This document shows positions 32,362-41,168 of a stretch of 64,000 nucleotides of DNA, one piece after another. Position numbers and translations under genes: made by a program. The stretch covers positions 19,961 to 83,960 of the forward strand of contig NZ_JBMERP010000008.1 of the NCBI RefSeq assembly GCF_049310925.1. Reading direction: 5' to 3'. This stretch comes from Virgibacillus_F sp049310925. Lineage in GTDB: Bacteria; Bacillota; Bacilli; Bacillales; Amphibacillaceae. Below the pieces are notes generated by a model. It worked only from the letters and a program-made list of their open reading frames with translations, did no database searches and was not told the DNA's origin. The number at the start of each line of letters is the position of its first letter. Within the stretch, counting starts at the first letter, position 1.

Positions 32362-32845
32362 TTTTCGTAAGTTTTGTTGCTTTTAATCTTCACAGTTGAT
32401 ACAAACTACGACATTGTGAATTCTTTCTTTTGACGCCGTTCCGGCAGAACACTTCGCTTTCCGCGGGCACGGCCTCAGTCTCCTCAGAAGCAAAGAACGC
32501 TTCTTCCGGGGCCTTCGGACTCGCGCTGTTCCCGCAGGAGTCTTCGTATTCTGCCTCCACTAAGATAGAAAGTTGCGCATGAATTCTGTGGCTTTACGGG
32601 ATTCCTCTTCTTTGAACAGAAACTTATCTAAGCGGAGGAAAAATGCGAGACTCCAGTGGGAAAGGAACAGTCTGAAGACCCCGCAGTGAGCGGTTTTTGC
32701 TCCGAGGAGGCTGAAGCGTTCCCCACGGAAAGCGAGTGTTTTTCCGTAGCGCTGAATCAGCCACCAATTTAGTAATTGTTGGTAGGAAATAAATACAGCG
32801 CATAAGTTGCAGTCTATAGATTGTATGTCAAAAAAACATGTTATA
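32362..32845. repeat. MITE-like intergenic element, copy B
   Basis: The ends match those of copy A at 6270-6652. The interior is a G+C-rich imperfect inverted repeat. 32435-32565 (CGCTTTCCGCGGGCACGGCC, then CTTCTTCCGGGGCCTTCGGA) and 32630-32760, read in reverse, contain the same order of blocks: CGCTTTCCG, GCTTCAG, CTCCTC, GGGGTCTTCAGACTG. The whole could fold into a hairpin of about 330 nt. Similar G+C-rich repeats are, from memory, common between genes in this bacterial group. No coding capacity is evident. Confidence 0.65.
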
Positions 32846-32992
32846 GAAAACAGCCTACTTTTACTTTATCTCATTTTAACATAACAATTAAACCCTTAAT
32901 TAGATAACACGATATAAAATACTGTATATTTACAATTCACTTAACTATTTGTTACTATGAGTATTAATTACTATTTAAGAGGTGTTCTGTAA

Positions 32993-33757
32993 ATGAAAAA
33001 TTCGAGCCTTGTTGAAATCTTATACAATGCACACAATCTCAAGCAACCTATTTCTAAAGAGCGTATTCCAAAGAACATTAGTAAGACAGATGCATACGAA
33101 GTCCAGCATTTGATAACTAACAAAAAGGTTGCTGACAACCAGGATATTCTTCTAGGCTACAAAATCAGTTTAACGAGTGAAGAAACACAAAAGTTATTTC
33201 AATCAACTACACCTCTTTACGGAGCTTTAACAAAAACAAGCCTTGCTGATGGTATAATTGAACTGGACAAAATGAATGCACCTTTAATTGAAGTCGAATT
33301 AATGTTTATTGTAAATGAAAATTTATCAACAGAAGATAGTGATGACGCCATTTTACGAAAAACAAGTATTGCTCCTGGTCTAGAAGTACCGGATTCACGC
33401 TTTACAGATTGGTTTCCAAAAATAAGCTTTGGTCAGGTTATAGCGGATAGCGCAGTTGCAGGCAATATCATTGTTGGATCACCTGTAGAAAAAATAACAG
33501 TTGACCAATTGGGGGAAATAAAAGCAGATTTACGATTAAACGGCGAATCAATTTCTAGTGGAACATCATCTGAAGTACTTAATAATCCAGTCAATGCAAT
33601 AAAATGGCTTGTAGATGAGCTTGCAAAAAGTGGCCGTATTATCGAAAAGGGTATGATTATATCTTCAGGCACATTTATTTTGCCAAAAGTACTACAAAAA
33701 GGAAACTATGAAGCTAACTTTGATAATGTTGGTAAAATAAGTCTAAATGTAATATAG
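32993..33757 (+). CDS. 2-keto-4-pentenoate hydratase-type enzyme
   Basis: 254 residues of the fumarylacetoacetase-like fold, MhpD/XylJ subgroup. GYKISLTSEETQKLFQSTTPLYGALTK, then the metal-binding segment PLIEVELMF with two Glu, APGLEVPDSRF and GSPVEKI are visible. Members add water to 2-hydroxypentadienoates or decarboxylate 4-oxalocrotonate in aromatic breakdown. No other aromatic-degradation gene is nearby, so the true substrate is open. Start: ATG with AAGAGGTGTTCTGTAA. Single gene with a strong terminator. Confidence 0.8.
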   Translation: MKNSSLVEILYNAHNLKQPISKERIPKNISKTDAYEVQHLITNKKVADNQDILLGYKISLTSEETQKLFQSTTPLYGALTKTSLADGIIELDKMNAPLIEVELMFIVNENLSTEDSDDAILRKTSIAPGLEVPDSRFTDWFPKISFGQVIADSAVAGNIIVGSPVEKITVDQLGEIKADLRLNGESISSGTSSEVLNNPVNAIKWLVDELAKSGRIIEKGMIISSGTFILPKVLQKGNYEANFDNVGKISLNVI

Positions 33758-33765
33758 AATGAAAC

Positions 33766-33807
33766 AAAAAGAATCGCTGCGTCTTAATCACGCAGCGATT
33801 CTTTTTT
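33766..33807 (+). terminator. Terminator of the hydratase gene
   Basis: A 14- to 16-bp stem, AAAAGAATCGCTGCG and CGCAGCGATTCTTTT, with T-run. It may also stop the convergent ilvA transcript. Confidence 0.9.
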
Positions 33808-33833
33808 CGACTATTTGTTTCTGCTTTGTATAT

Positions 33834-34877
33834 TCATGTAGTGCCTACCACGGCAGTTTGCAAACTGCCTGCGAGTTGTTGGATTTTCGGTAGTACACCA
33901 AGATCCATATTTCCACCGCTAACAATTACTCCACAATGTCTTGATTTTATTTGATCATTGTGAGCAAATAGCGCTGCTAGAGCTGCTGCACCCGCTCCTT
34001 CCATCAAAGTCTTGTTTCTTTCAAGCATGTAAATGATGGCAGAAGCAATATCTTCATCAGTAACAGTTACTATATCGTCCACATATTCCCGAACCAATGG
34101 CAATGTACGTTTTCCTGGCTGTTTGACAGCAATTCCTTCCGCGATTGTCGATACTGAATCAAGACTTTTCAATTCGCTGTTATGGTAGCTATCATACATT
34201 GCTGATGCCCCACTTGCCTGAACTCCAATAATTTTGATGTTGCGATTGACATACTTGGCAGCAACAGCAATCCCGCTGATTAATCCCCCACCACCTATTG
34301 GTACAATAATGGTGTCAATTCGATCTTCTTGCCTTAGCATTTCCATTGCTATTGTGCCTTGACCAGCCATTACATCATAATCATCAAAAGGGTGGATATA
34401 GACCGCACCATTTTGACTTTGTTTAATTAATGAGGCTTCATATGCCTCTTGAAAAGACTTCCCTATTAAAACAACTTCTGCACCATACGCTCTTGTTGCA
34501 TTTATCTTAGCCAATGGAGTTGTTTCTGCCATAAATATAGTTGCTTTAACATCTAATTTAGCCGCAGCATGTGCCACTCCTTGAGCATGGTTTCCAGCAG
34601 ATGCGGTTATAACTCCTTTTTTTAATTCTTCAGGTGATAATTGCATCAATTTAAAGCTTGCACCTCTAAACTTAAACGCACCCGTTTTTTGCTGGTTTTC
34701 CATCTTAAAATAAACCTTCTTGCCAACCACTTTATTAGTAGTCGTAGACGTTATTAATGGAGTCCGATGAACAATTGGCGCTAGCCGAACCATCGCACTA
34801 TGAACCTTCTCACCCGTTAAACAATTCCCAATGAATCCACTCTCCTTATTTTTAATGGTGCCTGGCACATTTACCAT
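33834..34877 (-). CDS. ilvA: Threonine dehydratase without regulatory domain
   Basis: 347 residues, a PLP fold II enzyme. KTGAFKFRGASFK carries the PLP lysine, SAGNHAQGVAHAA and VPIGGGGLISG are the cofactor phosphate loops. It makes 2-oxobutanoate from threonine, the first step to isoleucine. B. subtilis IlvA is about 420 residues with a C-terminal ACT-like domain; this one ends after the catalytic domain, like the catabolic TdcB type. Its place at the end of the ilv-leu operon, 11 nt after leuD, still points to isoleucine synthesis. The ATG has only a weak site (TTGGAAATAA). Confidence 0.88.
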   Translation of the reverse strand: MVNVPGTIKNKESGFIGNCLTGEKVHSAMVRLAPIVHRTPLITSTTTNKVVGKKVYFKMENQQKTGAFKFRGASFKLMQLSPEELKKGVITASAGNHAQGVAHAAAKLDVKATIFMAETTPLAKINATRAYGAEVVLIGKSFQEAYEASLIKQSQNGAVYIHPFDDYDVMAGQGTIAMEMLRQEDRIDTIIVPIGGGGLISGIAVAAKYVNRNIKIIGVQASGASAMYDSYHNSELKSLDSVSTIAEGIAVKQPGKRTLPLVREYVDDIVTVTDEDIASAIIYMLERNKTLMEGAGAAALAALFAHNDQIKSRHCGVIVSGGNMDLGVLPKIQQLAGSLQTAVVGTT

Positions 34878-34887
34878 TTATTTCCAA

Positions 34888-35466
34888 TTAATTATTCTCA
34901 AATGCGTCTATTTTGTCTTGGTGTTGTAGTGTTAGTGCTATTTCGTCCCATCCGTTTAGCAGTTTTTCTTTATGGTATGCTGGGATGTCAAAGTGTATGC
35001 TGTTATTCTCTGCGTCGAGAATACGTTGACTTTCTAAGTCTACAGTTAGGGTTAATGTTGCGTCTTCGGCTTGGCGCATCCATTGATCCAACTGTAATTG
35101 ATCCATTTGAATCGGGATAATTCCATTTTTTAATGCATTATTATAGAAGATATCCGCAAAACTTGGTGCTATGACAACTCGAAACCCATAATCAAGCAAT
35201 GACCATGGTGCATGTTCTCTAGAGGAACCACATCCAAAATTTTCACCAGCTAACAATATCGAAGCAGTGTTATATTTCGTTTGATTTAATCCAAATTCAG
35301 CTCGTTTATTTCCATCATCATCAAATCGCCAATGATAAAACAAAAACTGTCCAAATCCGGTTCTTTCGATTCTTTTTAAAAATTGCTTTGGAATAATCTG
35401 ATCCGTGTCAACGTTTGTTCGATCTAGTGGGTAGACAAGTCCCGTATGCTCTTTAATAGCCTCCAT
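34888..35466 (-). CDS. leuD: 3-isopropylmalate dehydratase small subunit
   Basis: 192 residues. VYPLDRTNVDTDQIIPKQFLKR near the N-terminus and LAGENFGCGSSREHAPWSL are the swivel-domain signatures of LeuD. With LeuC it isomerises 2-isopropylmalate to 3-isopropylmalate. Start: ATG at 35466, 8 nt after AGGAGG; an in-frame GTG at 35475 touches that site. Confidence 0.95.
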   Translation of the reverse strand: MEAIKEHTGLVYPLDRTNVDTDQIIPKQFLKRIERTGFGQFLFYHWRFDDDGNKRAEFGLNQTKYNTASILLAGENFGCGSSREHAPWSLLDYGFRVVIAPSFADIFYNNALKNGIIPIQMDQLQLDQWMRQAEDATLTLTVDLESQRILDAENNSIHFDIPAYHKEKLLNGWDEIALTLQHQDKIDAFENN

Positions 35467-35485
35467 GATGCACACCTCCTACTTA

Positions 35486-36892
35486 CTAGTTAAACACCCC
35501 TACAAATTGACGAACATCTACAAAACGTCCTTCTATCGCTGCAGCTGCAGCCATCTCGGGACTTACTAAATGCGTACGTGCCCCATTTCCCTGTCTTCCT
35601 TCAAAATTCCGGTTCGAGGTTGATGCACATCTACCTCCAGGTGGAACAATATCGTCGTTCATGGCCAGGCACATACTGCAGCCCGCTTCACGCCATTCAA
35701 ATCCAGCTTCCTGAAAAATGATATCCAATCCTTGCTTTTCTGCTTGCAGTTTTACGCTGAATGATCCAGGCACCACAATCGCTCTGACACTAGACTTAAC
35801 CTGTTTTCCTTTTACAATTGCTGCAGCTTTTTGTAAATCACTCAAGCGGGAATTTGTACAGGATCCGATAAATACATGATCAATTTCTATTGACGTAATT
35901 GGCTGATTTTCTGTTAACCCCATGTATTCTAAAGCACGACTAACATCTTCCTTATAGTCTACCTCGCTTAAATCAGGGGTTGAACCGCTAATTGGTACAC
36001 ACATACCAGGGTTCGTTCCCCATGAAACCTGTGGCTCAATCTCTGCTGCATGTATGGTTACTGCCTTGTCGTAAACTGCATCATCGTCAGTAGCAAGTTC
36101 AAGCCAATGCTCTGCCAATGCATCAAACGCTTCCCCTTCTGGTACATGTTCTTTTCCTTTTAAAAATTCAATTGTTTTCATGTCAGGGCTGATTAATCCA
36201 GCTCTTGCTCCCGCTTCAATCGACATATTACAAACTGTCATGCGTTCCTCCATAGTTAAATTTCTTACTGCTTCACCCGTATATTCTAGTACATAGCCTG
36301 TTCCGAAACGCACGCCAAATTTAGCAATAATTGCTAAGATTAGATCTTTTGCTGTGACACCTGGTCCTAAATCACCGTCCACCTGGACATTTAATGTCTT
36401 AGGGCTATCCTGCCACAGGGTTTGAGTAGCCAGCACGTGTTCAACCTCACTTGTACCAATCCCAAAAGCCAATGCACCAAATGCGCCATGGGTAGATGTA
36501 TGACTATCACCACAAACAATTGTCTTTCCAGGCTGAGTTAGTCCAAGCTCAGGGCCAATAACGTGAACAATGCCCTGATCAGGATGATTCATATCTGCCA
36601 GTGTAATGTTATTATCCATGCAGTTTTTTCTCAATGTTTGCATTTGTTTTTCAGCAACTTGATCTTTAATAATATCCCGATTTCTGGTCGGAACGTTATG
36701 GTCCATTGTTGCATATGTTAAATCTGGGCGGCGTACGCTTCGTTGCTTCAATCGTAACCCCTCAAATGCCTGTGGAGAGGTTACTTCGTGAACCAAATGC
36801 AAATCAACATAAAGTAAATCCGGTGTTCCTTCTTCTTTATGAACAACATGTTTATTCCAAATTTTATTAACTATAGTTTCAGGTTTTACCAT
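35486..36892 (-). CDS. leuC: 3-isopropylmalate dehydratase large subunit
   Basis: 468 residues, aconitase fold. Fe-S cluster ligands are in HVFIGSCTNSRLSDL and AGCSMCLAMNDD. TVCGDSHTSTHGAFGALAFGIGTSEVEHVLATQ-type active-site sequence is present around residue 135. Start: ATG at 36892 (MVKPETIVNKIW) with AGGATGTGATGAA; longer in-frame starts overlap the end of leuB and would add 12 atypical residues. 18 nt after leuB. Confidence 0.95.
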   Translation of the reverse strand: MVKPETIVNKIWNKHVVHKEEGTPDLLYVDLHLVHEVTSPQAFEGLRLKQRSVRRPDLTYATMDHNVPTRNRDIIKDQVAEKQMQTLRKNCMDNNITLADMNHPDQGIVHVIGPELGLTQPGKTIVCGDSHTSTHGAFGALAFGIGTSEVEHVLATQTLWQDSPKTLNVQVDGDLGPGVTAKDLILAIIAKFGVRFGTGYVLEYTGEAVRNLTMEERMTVCNMSIEAGARAGLISPDMKTIEFLKGKEHVPEGEAFDALAEHWLELATDDDAVYDKAVTIHAAEIEPQVSWGTNPGMCVPISGSTPDLSEVDYKEDVSRALEYMGLTENQPITSIEIDHVFIGSCTNSRLSDLQKAAAIVKGKQVKSSVRAIVVPGSFSVKLQAEKQGLDIIFQEAGFEWREAGCSMCLAMNDDIVPPGGRCASTSNRNFEGRQGNGARTHLVSPEMAAAAAIEGRFVDVRQFVGVFN

Positions 36893-36909
36893 TTCATCAC
36901 ATCCTGCCT

Positions 36910-38016
36910 TTAGACATACATACTGCAAATGCTATTTGAAACACTTTTTGTTGTAAGGTTTTCTACAACAATTTCTGTTATTTCTTTTGTACCTACCTGT
37001 TTACCACCCTTTATGTTTAAATCAAGGGTGTGATAACCTTGTTCAAGGCATTCATTAACAGCTTTTTCAATTTCACTCGCTTCCTCTTCCATTTCAAATG
37101 AGAATCTAAGCATTAATGCTACGGACAAAATCATACCCAATGGATTAGCAATTCCTTTACCTGCTATATCTGGTGCAGATCCATGAACTGGTTCATAAAG
37201 ACCAACACCATCTGATCGGACACTGGCTGATGGTAGCATCCCTAAAGATCCTGTTAATACGGACGCCTCGTCACTTAAAATATCACCGAATAGATTTTCA
37301 GTAACGATTACATCAAAACTAGTAGGATGTGTAATTAACTTCATTGCCGCTGCATCGACCAGCAAATGTTCAACTGTTACATCAGGGTATTCGTTGCTTT
37401 TCTCATTCACTATTTCACGCCACATCTTACTGGACTCCAATACATTTGCTTTATCAACAGATGTCAACTTGTTGTTTCTTAATCTGGCACTCTGAAAGCC
37501 TTTATCGATAATACGTTCCATTTCATTTCGTTGATAATAAAGGGTATCGACAACAATATTACCATTGTCACGACGTTCGCTTGGTTTACCAAAATAAAGT
37601 CCACCTGTTAACTCTCGAACGATTAAAATGTCACTGCCTTTTATCACTTCTTCTTTTAGTGGCGAGGCATGCAGTAACGGTGCGAAACCTTTAACTGGCC
37701 GTAAGTTAGCAAATAATCCAAGCTTTTTCCGAATTCCAAGTAACCCTTTCTCTGGTCTCAGGTGCCCAGGAAACGAGTCCCATTTCTCCCCTCCAACAGC
37801 TCCAAGCAGAATAGCATCTGCAAGCTGACATGCTTTAACGGTATCTTCCGGTAAAGGTGTGCCATAGTTGTCAATCGCGTCACCACCAATTGCATGTTGA
37901 TAAAAGGTAAAGCTGTGGTCAAATTCACTCGCGATCGTATTTAATACCAGTTTTGCAGACTCCATGATTTCCGTGCCAACACCATCACCTGGAAGCAGAA
38001 CAATTTGTTTATTCAT
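36910..38016 (-). CDS. leuB: 3-isopropylmalate dehydrogenase
   Basis: 368 residues of the isocitrate/isopropylmalate dehydrogenase family. VLLPGDGVGTEIM at the N-terminus, NIVVDTLYYQRNEMERI, NLFGDILSDEASVLTGSLGMLPSA (metal-binding Asp) and EPVHGSAPDIAGKGIANP for NAD binding. Oxidises and decarboxylates 3-isopropylmalate to 2-ketoisocaproate. The ATG follows GCGGAGGGATGACCA. 24 nt after leuA. Confidence 0.95.
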   Translation of the reverse strand: MNKQIVLLPGDGVGTEIMESAKLVLNTIASEFDHSFTFYQHAIGGDAIDNYGTPLPEDTVKACQLADAILLGAVGGEKWDSFPGHLRPEKGLLGIRKKLGLFANLRPVKGFAPLLHASPLKEEVIKGSDILIVRELTGGLYFGKPSERRDNGNIVVDTLYYQRNEMERIIDKGFQSARLRNNKLTSVDKANVLESSKMWREIVNEKSNEYPDVTVEHLLVDAAAMKLITHPTSFDVIVTENLFGDILSDEASVLTGSLGMLPSASVRSDGVGLYEPVHGSAPDIAGKGIANPLGMILSVALMLRFSFEMEEEASEIEKAVNECLEQGYHTLDLNIKGGKQVGTKEITEIVVENLTTKSVSNSICSMYV

Positions 38017-38039
38017 TGGTCATCCCTCCGCTTTCCTTT

Positions 38040-39584
38040 TTATTTGACTACTTCTTGATGGTTAGTAGAATTCTGTTGAACAATATAACGATTTACTGCA
38101 TTTAAAAATGCATTGGCAGAAGCTTCAATAACGTCCTGTGCAGATCCTCTACCATTCACTGCGAATCCATTAACAAGCAATTGAACATGTGATTCTGCAA
38201 TAGCATCCTTGCCACCGCCAACAGATTTAAGCTGATAATCTACCAGCTTTAAATCCTCCTGAATCAATGAATCTAATGTTTTGTAGACAGCCTCGACACT
38301 TCCCTGTCCTGTGCAAGCTGATTGCACTGTGTTCCCATCTGGTGTTTTCAAAAGCACTGTTGCAGTAGGGATATTTGCAGTTCCATATTGAACCTGGAAC
38401 ATCTCCATCTTGTATTTGTTTACAGAAGCCATTTCTGTTTGAATTTCCATTAAAATGGTTAATAAATCGTCGTCAGTTACTTCTTTTTTATGATCAGTCA
38501 GTTCCTTAAACAGATCAAATGCTTCTTTTAACTTTTCCTCTGTTAAGTTAATGCCAAGTTCCTTAACCTTATCCTTGAATGCATGACGCCCAGAGTGTTT
38601 ACCAAGGAACAATGTGTTTGAAGCAACTCCTACCATTTCAGGTGTAATAATTTCATAGGTCGAAGCATGCTTTAATACGCCGTCCTGATGGATACCTGCC
38701 TCATGTGCAAACGCATTTCTACCAACTACTGCTTTGTTTGCCTGCACATACATACCAGTCAATTTTGCAACAAGGTCGCTCGTTCTCTTAATTTCCTTTA
38801 AATTAAGTCCTGTATGGAAAGGATAGTGGTCTGAACGAATCTTTAATGCAACTGCCAACTCTTCAATAGCAGCATTACCAGCACGCTCACCGATTCCATT
38901 AATCGTCCCCTCTATCTGTGTTGCACCATTTTCGACAGCTGCCAATGAATTAGCTACCGCCATTCCCAGGTCATTATGGCAATGGCAAGAAAGACTAACA
39001 CGGTCTATATTGGGCACTGTTTCCGTGATAAATTTAAACAATTTTCCATACTCTAAAGGTGTCGTATATCCCACTGTATCAGGAAGATTAATAACAGTAG
39101 CTCCAGCATCGATAACACGCTCGATAATCTGAGCCAGGAAGTTCCAATCTGATCGTGACGCATCTTCAGCTGACCATTCTACTTGTGGAAATCTCTGTCT
39201 GGCGTACGACACCATTTCTACAGCAGTATCAATTACCTGCTCAGGAGATTTCTTCAGCTTATAGGTCATGTGAATTGGTGATGTTGCCAGAAAAAGATGC
39301 AAGCATGGTTCAGCGGCACCCTTTAGTGCCTCCCAGGCAGTATCAACGTCTGACTTTACTGTTCGTGCTAACCCTGTAACAGAAGTGTCTTTTATTGTAT
39401 CCGCGATTTTTTTTACAGCGTTAAAGTCGCCTTTGGAGGAAGCAGGAAATCCCGCTTCCATTCGATCCACACCAAAGCGTTCGAGTTGTTTTGCAATTTC
39501 CAATTTCTCTAGTTGGTTAAGATTCACTCCTGGTGATTGCTCACCATCTCTTAACGTTGTATCAAAAATCTTAATTTTTGACAT
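38040..39584 (-). CDS. leuA: 2-isopropylmalate synthase
   Basis: 514 residues. TIM-barrel catalytic domain with FDTTLRDGEQSPGVNLN at the N-terminus and SCHCHNDLGMAVANSLAAVENGA. AGIHQDGVLKHASTYEI is the active-site flexible region. The C-terminal LeuA dimer domain (about 390-505) is intact, so feedback inhibition by leucine is expected. The ATG lies inside the end of ilvC (14-nt overlap), with AAGGATGTGAAAGTAC. Confidence 0.95.
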   Translation of the reverse strand: MSKIKIFDTTLRDGEQSPGVNLNQLEKLEIAKQLERFGVDRMEAGFPASSKGDFNAVKKIADTIKDTSVTGLARTVKSDVDTAWEALKGAAEPCLHLFLATSPIHMTYKLKKSPEQVIDTAVEMVSYARQRFPQVEWSAEDASRSDWNFLAQIIERVIDAGATVINLPDTVGYTTPLEYGKLFKFITETVPNIDRVSLSCHCHNDLGMAVANSLAAVENGATQIEGTINGIGERAGNAAIEELAVALKIRSDHYPFHTGLNLKEIKRTSDLVAKLTGMYVQANKAVVGRNAFAHEAGIHQDGVLKHASTYEIITPEMVGVASNTLFLGKHSGRHAFKDKVKELGINLTEEKLKEAFDLFKELTDHKKEVTDDDLLTILMEIQTEMASVNKYKMEMFQVQYGTANIPTATVLLKTPDGNTVQSACTGQGSVEAVYKTLDSLIQEDLKLVDYQLKSVGGGKDAIAESHVQLLVNGFAVNGRGSAQDVIEASANAFLNAVNRYIVQQNSTNHQEVVK

Positions 39585-40605
39585 GTACTTTCACATCCTT
39601 TTGCTTAGTTTGTAATGGCTGCTTAACAAAAGGCATTAATTCTCGTAACTCCCTTCCAACCTTTTCAATTGGGTGTTGGTTTTCTTTTGCATTAGTAGCA
39701 TTAAATTTAGGACGATTGGCCTGATTCTCCAGGATCCATCCTTTAGCAAATTCACCTGATTGTACATCAGCAAGGATTTCTTTCATACGTTCTTTCGTTT
39801 CTCCATTGATTACACGTGGTCCAGATACAAAATCTCCCCATTGTGCAGTATCTGAAACAGAGTAGCGCATGTTTTCTAATCCACCTTCATACAGCAAATC
39901 CACTATTAGTTTCATTTCATGCATACACTCAAAATAAGCTACTTCTGGTTGATATCCTGCTTCAGTCAATGTTTCAAATCCTGCTTTTATTAAACTGGTA
40001 ACTCCACCGCATAGTACCGCTTGTTCCCCGAATAAATCTGTTTCTGTTTCCTCCTGGAAGGTAGTTTCCAGCACACCTGCCCTAGCTGCACCAATCCCTT
40101 GTGCATATGCTAAAGCCACCTGTGTGGCATTTCCTGTTACATCCTGAAACACGCCATATAATGCTGGAACTCCTGCTCCTTCTTGATATGTTCTCCGTAC
40201 TAGATGTCCCGGCCCTTTTGGAGCTACAAGAAATACATCAACGTCTGATGGCGGGACAATTTGATTAAAATGAATATTAAATCCATGTGCAAAAGCAATT
40301 GCATTTCCTGCCTGTAGATTAGGTTTAATACTTTCATTATAGACAGCAGGTTGATGCTCATCTGGTAAAAGAACCATTACTACGTCCGCAGCACTTACCG
40401 CTTCAGCAACTGAAACAACATCAAAACCGTCCTGCTCAGCCTTTTCCTGAGATTTACCAGGTCTTAATCCAACAACTACGTCATAACCACTTTCATGAAG
40501 ATTTAGTGCATGTGCATGGCCCTGTGAACCATAACCTACTACTGCTATTTTTTTCTTTTGTAATACCTCTTTTTGGATATCTTTTTCATAAAGTACTTTT
40601 GACAT
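39571..40605 (-). CDS. ilvC: Ketol-acid reductoisomerase
   Basis: 344 residues, class I type. AVVGYGSQGHAHALNLHESGYDVVVGLRPGK is the NADPH-binding loop; APKGPGHLVRRTYQEGAGVPALYGVFQD and the knotted C-terminal domain (DLFGEQAVLCGGVTSLIKAGFETLTEAGYQPE) carry the Mg ligands. Second common step of branched-chain synthesis. Start: ATG at 40605 after GAGAGGAAGATTGTC; an in-frame start at 40623 lacks a site. Confidence 0.95.
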   Translation of the reverse strand: MSKVLYEKDIQKEVLQKKKIAVVGYGSQGHAHALNLHESGYDVVVGLRPGKSQEKAEQDGFDVVSVAEAVSAADVVMVLLPDEHQPAVYNESIKPNLQAGNAIAFAHGFNIHFNQIVPPSDVDVFLVAPKGPGHLVRRTYQEGAGVPALYGVFQDVTGNATQVALAYAQGIGAARAGVLETTFQEETETDLFGEQAVLCGGVTSLIKAGFETLTEAGYQPEVAYFECMHEMKLIVDLLYEGGLENMRYSVSDTAQWGDFVSGPRVINGETKERMKEILADVQSGEFAKGWILENQANRPKFNATNAKENQHPIEKVGRELRELMPFVKQPLQTKQKDVKVHVKN

Positions 40606-40649
40606 GACAATCTTCCTCTCCATTTTTAAATTATATTCTTGATCATTTC

Positions 40650-41168
40650 CTATCCGGAAAATGAATTTAACTCTGTAATCTGCTTTGGCTGCTGTCCTCT
40701 TAAAAAGGCTGTAACACCTGTCTTAGTTAGTTCTTTTATTCCGTAAGGTCTTAGCAGTGATATTAACGCTTCGACTTTATCCGGTTTACCGGTTACCTGA
40801 ATGGTTAGGCTCTCCTTACTTACATCTATTACAGATGCGCGAAAAGGAGCAATGATCCCTTGAATCTCAGCATTTAATTTCCCACTGCCTAACACTTTGA
40901 TAAGTGCTAATTCTCTTGCAACGATAGCTTTATCTGTAATATCAGAAACCTTAATGACGTCAATTTGCTTATTTAATTGCTTGGTTAACTGTTCTAACTT
41001 CTGGCTATCGCTAATTTCCACAACAAGTGTCATTTTCGAAATACCTTCTGTTTCTGAACCTCCCACAGAAATGCTGTCAATGTTAAATTGCCTTTTTTGC
41101 AACATACCTGTAATCCGATTAAGAACACCGCTTCTATCCTGGACAGTAGCTGTTATAATTCGTTTCAT
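40650..41168 (-). CDS. ilvN: Acetolactate synthase small regulatory subunit
   Basis: 172 residues. Two ACT-type domains: RIITATVQDRSGVLNRITGMLQKRQFNIDSISVG at the N-terminus and KVEALISLLRPYGIKELTKTG at the C-terminal half. It gives valine-type feedback control to IlvB. The ATG overlaps the end of ilvB by 4 nt. Confidence 0.94.
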   Translation of the reverse strand: MKRIITATVQDRSGVLNRITGMLQKRQFNIDSISVGGSETEGISKMTLVVEISDSQKLEQLTKQLNKQIDVIKVSDITDKAIVARELALIKVLGSGKLNAEIQGIIAPFRASVIDVSKESLTIQVTGKPDKVEALISLLRPYGIKELTKTGVTAFLRGQQPKQITELNSFSG

